A stretch of 19,249 bases of DNA from JBBRGG01 sp038240875. GTDB taxonomy: Bacteria > Planctomycetota > Phycisphaerae > Phycisphaerales > UBA1924. Below are positions 15,898-19,249 of this stretch, piece after piece. The stretch is from assembly GCA_038240875.1 (NCBI GenBank), contig JBBRGG010000036.1, forward strand, positions 1 through 19,249, written 5' to 3'. A program made the translations under genes and the position numbers. Numbering within the stretch: the stretch's first letter is position 1; each line of letters starts with the position of its first letter. Under the pieces are notes generated by a model. The model saw nothing but the letters and a program-made list of their open reading frames with translations. It was not told the origin of the DNA and did no database searches.

Positions 15898-15935
15898 TAG
15901 TAAATTTATTCAACGTCAAAACCAGCTGAGCCTCT

Positions 15936-15948
15936 CCGGAAGTTCCGG
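15936..15948. promoter_or_regulatory. Short perfect palindrome in the promoter region of the zinc-ribbon gene
   Basis: CCGGAA-G-TTCCGG is an odd palindrome with six-base arms, about 100 bp before the ATG at 16050. It could be an operator half-site pair. There is no other support. Confidence 0.25.
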
Positions 15949-16049
15949 TATAGGGTGTTTTACATTGCAAAACCGCTGTGTCGTCTGTTCTCTATTTTCA
16001 AACATGATTGCGCGTAACTCTCATCAACGGTAAGTAATATACTTTGTCT

Positions 16050-17081
16050 ATGAGCGTGGAGCCAGGTAAGCCAAGCAACGATTTTCTGGCTGAGCATCCA
16101 GCTTTTACTGGTACGCCTCCGGTTACTCCTCTAGTTACCCTTCCAATTACTCCTGCTGGTTCCGCCATCGCGCCTTTCTGCCCACGCTGTGGCTATGACA
16201 TGACCGCGATGTGCCCCAGCACCGCCGCCTCCCCAGACGCGCTTCAACAAACAGGCACCTGCAGCGAGTGTGGCTTGTCTTTCACCTGGCAAAGCCTCTT
16301 CGACATCAAAGCCGCGATCTTGCCCAAGTTCGTCGAACACAGCAAAGGTTTCTTTGCCACCATCTTCGCCGCATGGCGAACCTGGCTCTGGGCCATCATC
16401 CCCGAAATCCTCTGGCGAAAGGCAACGCTTGACCGCCCCGTCCGCATCAACCGGGCCTTTCTTTGGATGCTCATAATCATTGTCGGCAGTCGGCTCGCCG
16501 AAGTCGTTTTGGTCGCCGCGTGCAGTCTCTATGACAACCTTGCAACGCTTGGTCTTCCACCATCAATCCTGCTCCTCCTCGATTCACTCACATATGCCTA
16601 TAAGCTCCGCTACAACATGCGATCGTGGTACGCCTTGCCCCCAATCGTCGCTTTTATGTTGTACTTCTCAATTGCTGCTGGCGCGATGTTCTTTCTGCTC
16701 CCCTTCACCCGCGCCCAAGCAAAGATCAGATGCGTCCTGGTCATCCGCGTTGCGATCTACTCTCTCGCGCCTCTGGCCGTCTGGAACATCATTCTCCTAC
16801 TTGACATGCTTCGCGCAGTGCTCGACATCAATGGGGTATTCTCGGGTATCACGTCATCCTCATTACCTGTACGAATCACACAAAGCGTTCAAGACTTTGC
16901 CGACTTCTTCAAGCCATACGCCATTCACATGTATCTCGGCATCACGCTCTGGCAATTTTGGTATTGGTACGCAGCGATCCACCGCGGCCTGCGCATCAAG
17001 CGCCCTCTCGTCGTCACCCTCTCGATTGTCATTGTCGCCGCACTCGCCGCCGCTGCACTGACTGCATATGGCGTCTACTAG
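16050..17081 (+). CDS. Zinc-ribbon multi-pass membrane protein
   Basis: A 343-residue protein of unknown role. After a Pro/Thr-rich leader, C44-P-R-C47-G-Y-D and C71-S-E-C74-G form a treble-clef-like zinc ribbon, a common N-terminal module in planctomycete membrane proteins. From about residue 130 there are roughly five hydrophobic helices: WMLIIIVGSRLAEVVLVAA; IVAFMLYFSIAAGAMFFLL; VAIYSLAPLAVWNIILLLDML; YLGITLWQFWYWYAA; and a C-terminal LSIVIVAALAAAALTAYGVY. The arrangement recalls Yip1-like proteins, though I cannot confirm that family. The ATG at 16050 was preferred to an in-frame TTG at 16044; neither has a clear ribosome site. It lies downstream of a terminator, so it is probably transcribed alone. 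It converges with clpS, 81 bp between stops. Confidence 0.7.
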   Translation: MSVEPGKPSNDFLAEHPAFTGTPPVTPLVTLPITPAGSAIAPFCPRCGYDMTAMCPSTAASPDALQQTGTCSECGLSFTWQSLFDIKAAILPKFVEHSKGFFATIFAAWRTWLWAIIPEILWRKATLDRPVRINRAFLWMLIIIVGSRLAEVVLVAACSLYDNLATLGLPPSILLLLDSLTYAYKLRYNMRSWYALPPIVAFMLYFSIAAGAMFFLLPFTRAQAKIRCVLVIRVAIYSLAPLAVWNIILLLDMLRAVLDINGVFSGITSSSLPVRITQSVQDFADFFKPYAIHMYLGITLWQFWYWYAAIHRGLRIKRPLVVTLSIVIVAALAAAALTAYGVY

Positions 17082-17162
17082 CCAAACCAAAAACACTAAC
17101 GCGACGCGACAAGCCTATTTCGCCTATCACATCATTCACGCAGATCACATCACTCAAACCAT

Positions 17163-17612
17163 TCACGTCGCCGGTTCGATCGTCGCCGTCAACCCTTTGC
17201 TCTTAAGCTGCTGCTGATACAACTCGGCACGCTCTTTGTGCGTCACCAACAACAGCGCAACGCCCGTCGCGTCTGCCTCCAACGTCACCTCAATTGACCG
17301 CGTCTTATCCAGCGGCGTCAACTCAATCAGCGTCCGCACCACATACCCCATCTCGTTCACATCATCATTATGTAACAACACGCGAAAAGGTGGCAACTGA
17401 TCCACCTTGGGCCCGCTCGGCCGCTCCTTCACCGCCGTCGCTGATTTCGGCGTTTCCGCCTGCGTTTGCGCTGGCGATTCTTGCCCACCCTCCGTTGGCA
17501 CCGCGACTGGCGCGATGTTCGGCTCTTCATTCGGAGTCGCAGGAGCATCCGGCTCTTCAGCCATTGCTTCACACTTGCAGGCAGTCATCGAGTCTTGGTT
17601 GCATGCGTGCAT
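17163..17612 (-). CDS. clpS: ClpS-type Clp protease adaptor with N-terminal extension and altered N-degron pocket
   Basis: ClpS binds ClpA/ClpC-type unfoldases and hands them N-end-rule substrates. The 149 residues comprise a 70-residue Pro/Glu/Ala-rich extension and a ClpS core: PPFRVLLHNDDVNEMGYVV (74-92), TPLDKTRSIEVTLEADATG (99-117), then a helix THKERAELYQQQLKSKG and TIEP. N82-D83-D84 match the conserved Asn-Asp-Asp of the pocket (E. coli N34-D35-D36). The position of the pocket histidine (E. coli H66) aligns with D114, so recognition of the substrate amino group may differ. The ATG at 17612 has GAAGGG seven bases upstream (17620-17625); ATGs at 17588 and 17564 lack one. No clpA gene is adjacent. 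ClpS membership is firm; substrate preference is inference. Confidence 0.85.
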   Translation of the reverse strand: MHACNQDSMTACKCEAMAEEPDAPATPNEEPNIAPVAVPTEGGQESPAQTQAETPKSATAVKERPSGPKVDQLPPFRVLLHNDDVNEMGYVVRTLIELTPLDKTRSIEVTLEADATGVALLLVTHKERAELYQQQLKSKGLTATIEPAT

Positions 17613-17619
17613 CACATTT

Positions 17620-17625
17620 CCCTTC
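17620..17625 (-). promoter_or_regulatory. Ribosome binding site supporting the clpS start
   Basis: On the minus strand GAAGGG stands seven bases before ATG 17612. This decides between that start and the internal ATGs at 17588 and 17564, and so retains a Cys-containing N-terminus (MHACNQDSMTACKCEAM). Confidence 0.5.
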
Positions 17626-17753
17626 GTGGTATCTCACCACATAATCTGCACAACAGTATCGACCAAAGCTTCTACATCAAGCCCCCTTTTCAACTGAGGC
17701 TAAGGCTTCACGCCTTCGTCACCACAATCAGCCATAAACACGTCCCAGAACCC

Positions 17754-18272
17754 ATGGCACACACACCCAAACATCATCCAAGCCCCAATTCCGGCCAATC
17801 CCAACCCGCGCTCCCCAAACTCGTCATAGTCGTCGGCGCTCATCCTGCCGCCGAAGTCAACGACCGCCCGACCGCGGCGTATCTCGCCAGCCAACTCCAC
17901 GCCATCCTCATCGAGCAATGGCTTGAAATCAGCCTTAATCCCGCCGACCTCGAGCCAACCGCAGTCCTCACCTGCACCGACCTCTGGTACATCAACGATG
18001 CGACGTTGCGACCCTTGCCCACAATCGCCGTCGGCCCGCCCGAGCACAACGCATGCACCGCGTATCTCGCCGACAAATTGCCAAGCGTCCACGTAGTTGA
18101 CAACGTGCTCTTGGTCCAGGCGGAAATTTCCTTCGAAGCCGCACTCGTCGCGTGCTGGGGCGTGAACCAAGCCGCGACCCGCCGCGCCGTCGACGTCTTT
18201 CTCGCAAAGCTTGGCGAAGAATTTGTCCGCCAAGCCCTGCCCCAAACCGACGCAGATGAATTCGCGGGCTAA
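17754..18272 (+). CDS. Hypothetical protein, possible Rossmann-like alpha/beta fold
   Basis: A 172-residue protein that I do not recognise with certainty. After a 20-residue His/Pro/Ser-rich leader, PKLVIVVGAHPAAEVNDRPTA could be a beta strand, turn and helix. VLTCTDLWYIND (71-82) and LPTIAVGPPEHNACTAYLADKLPSV (88-112) follow, with Gly-Pro-Pro-x-x-Asn-Ala as the most motif-like part. The end, ACWGVNQAATRRAVDVFLAKLGEEFV, looks helical. The regular alternation of hydrophobic strands and helices argues for a real gene rather than the open frame on the other strand (17700-18245). The open frame extends back to 17466 but runs through the divergent clpS 5' end; ATG 17754 is the first sensible start, without a clear ribosome site. 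It converges with pdxA, 38 bp between stops. No function is proposed. Confidence 0.6.
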   Translation: MAHTPKHHPSPNSGQSQPALPKLVIVVGAHPAAEVNDRPTAAYLASQLHAILIEQWLEISLNPADLEPTAVLTCTDLWYINDATLRPLPTIAVGPPEHNACTAYLADKLPSVHVVDNVLLVQAEISFEAALVACWGVNQAATRRAVDVFLAKLGEEFVRQALPQTDADEFAG

Positions 18273-18310
18273 CTCCTCTTACCGCGCAAATAATCTGCCT
18301 GCATATCCAA

Positions 18311-19249
18311 TCAAGCCTTCACCAACATCCGCAGCGCAAGCGAGATCGCCGCCCGCATGCTTCCTTCGTTCGCAAGGTTCTGCCCCGCGATGTCAAACGC
18401 CGTCCCATGGTCCGGGCTTGTTCGAATAATCGGCAGCCCCATCGTCACATTCACCGCCCGATCCCACGCGAACAGCTTCACCGGAATCAATCCCTGATCG
18501 TGATACATCGCAACCACGCCATCAAGCGCACCACTCGACATCCGATTAAAGATCGTGTCTCCAGCAAACGGACCACTGCAATCAATCCCAAGTGATTGAA
18601 TCTTCTTAATCGCAGGCGTGATGATTCGATCTTCTTCATCGCCCATCAACCCGCCTTCGCCCGCATGCGGATTCAGCCCCGCAACCCCAATGCGTGGCCG
18701 CACATGCCCAAGCCGCGTCAACAACTCGTGCATGTGCTCCGCCGCGTGCACGATCCGTGATTCGCTCAAATCCGTAGGCACGCGCGATAGCGGAATATGC
18801 ACCGTCGCCAGCGCAACGTTCAATTCGCGCTGCTCCCCTTTGCTCGGCGCATGAAACAACATCGTCACCCTTGGCGTGCCAAATCGCTCCCCAAGCATGT
18901 CCGTGTGCCCTGAAAAACTCGTGTGCCCCGCCATGTGCCACGCACGCTTGCTAATCGGTGCCGTCACGATCGCATCAATTGCCTCATCAAATGGCGGCAC
19001 AAACGGACGCTTCACAGGTATGTCTCGTGCCGCAATCTCGCGCGTCAACTTAGCTCGCGCAATGGCTCGATCAAACCAGTGGAACGACGCCGCCCCGCCA
19101 AGCACGCTATCACCTCGCGTAGGCACGCTATCCAGCGCGTCCGCGTCCGCAAACGTAATCCCCGGATCATCATTCCAATACGGCCTCATCTTCGCCGCCT
19201 GCGCCGCCTGGTTCATCGGCTCAGGATTCCCAAAGATGATGTAGTTCGC
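18311..19249 (-). CDS. pdxA: 4-hydroxythreonine-4-phosphate dehydrogenase, N-terminus beyond the window (partial)
   Basis: PdxA oxidises 4-phospho-hydroxy-L-threonine with NAD in the DXP-dependent pathway to pyridoxal 5'-phosphate, as a cytosolic metal-dependent dimer. The 312 visible residues include all three metal-binding histidine motifs: GHTDMLGE, NPHAGEGGLMGDEE and MYHDQGLIPVK, plus IVTAPISKRAW and RTSPDHGTAFDIAG near the end. An internal ATG at 19216 opens a shorter frame, but the frame stays open to the window edge and encodes NYIIFGNPEPM, which matches the early IxxGDP-type part of PdxA. The true start, with the usual MGDPAGIGPE segment, must lie past 19249. An insertion-like stretch (about ITFADADALDSVPTRGDS) is present. 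No other vitamin B6 gene is in view. Confidence 0.95.
   Translation of the reverse strand, partial: ANYIIFGNPEPMNQAAQAAKMRPYWNDDPGITFADADALDSVPTRGDSVLGGAASFHWFDRAIARAKLTREIAARDIPVKRPFVPPFDEAIDAIVTAPISKRAWHMAGHTSFSGHTDMLGERFGTPRVTMLFHAPSKGEQRELNVALATVHIPLSRVPTDLSESRIVHAAEHMHELLTRLGHVRPRIGVAGLNPHAGEGGLMGDEEDRIITPAIKKIQSLGIDCSGPFAGDTIFNRMSSGALDGVVAMYHDQGLIPVKLFAWDRAVNVTMGLPIIRTSPDHGTAFDIAGQNLANEGSMRAAISLALRMLVKA

Noticed and set aside
17702..17716. AAGGC-TTCAC-GCCTT hairpin as a terminator between clpS and the hypothetical gene
   Set aside because: It has only a five-pair stem and no T-run, and it sits between divergent genes where no terminator is expected.
17700..18245. 181-residue minus-strand open frame antisense to the hypothetical gene
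   Set aside because: The plus-strand frame has better strand/helix periodicity and motif-like segments. The minus-strand frame is Gly/Asp/Cys-rich, as expected for a complement frame.

Overview
The window reads as chromosomal DNA of a planctomycete, most likely class Phycisphaerae. Supporting signs are a pseudopilin-like protein (GFTLIE cleavage motif, C-terminal FADGHV), a secreted protein ending in two DGG-V/I-TGDDIA-FF dockerin-like repeats, a membrane protein with an N-terminal CPRCGYD zinc ribbon, and a ClpS with a long N-terminal extension. This assignment rests on gene types; no rRNA or tRNA gene was seen.

Region 1 (1-4893) is envelope and surface polysaccharide. A ten-codon coding tail at the left edge is followed by a divergent pair: a DUF4870-type small membrane protein (minus) and a GT4 glycosyltransferase (plus). 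A second GT4-like glycosyltransferase (plus) converges on an O-antigen ligase/polymerase-type membrane protein (minus). The three sugar genes plausibly assemble and join an exported glycan.

Region 2 (4894-8249) is an 822-bp gene-poor spacer with a perfect 21-bp tandem duplication and a G-tract. It is followed by a 728-residue secreted protein whose first 400 residues look like a GH56 (hyaluronidase) catalytic domain, joined to a roughly 330-residue Ser/Gly/Pro-rich tail. This is the most unusual gene here. A rho-independent terminator and a spacer with several palindromes follow.

Region 3 (8250-12730) is a two-gene RND efflux operon: a periplasmic adaptor, then an HAE1/AcrB-type pump starting at a GTG that overlaps the adaptor stop as GTGA. 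No outer-membrane channel gene is present.

Region 4 (12866-15895) holds two exported proteins, each with a strong Shine-Dalgarno: a type II secretion pseudopilin-like protein and a lamin-tail-like/dockerin-like protein. They are separated by an AT-rich spacer with paired direct repeats and a perfect 13-bp hairpin, and end in a strong terminator.

Region 5 (16050-19249) holds the zinc-ribbon membrane protein, ClpS (minus), an unrecognised 172-residue protein (plus) and the C-terminal 312 residues of PdxA (minus), which runs off the right edge. The ClpS keeps the Asn-Asp-Asp motif but has Asp where the classical N-degron-contacting His is expected.

I did not find a CRISPR array, prophage, transposase or defence system. 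The best candidate for something little described is the bacterial GH56-like protein with its low-complexity tail.
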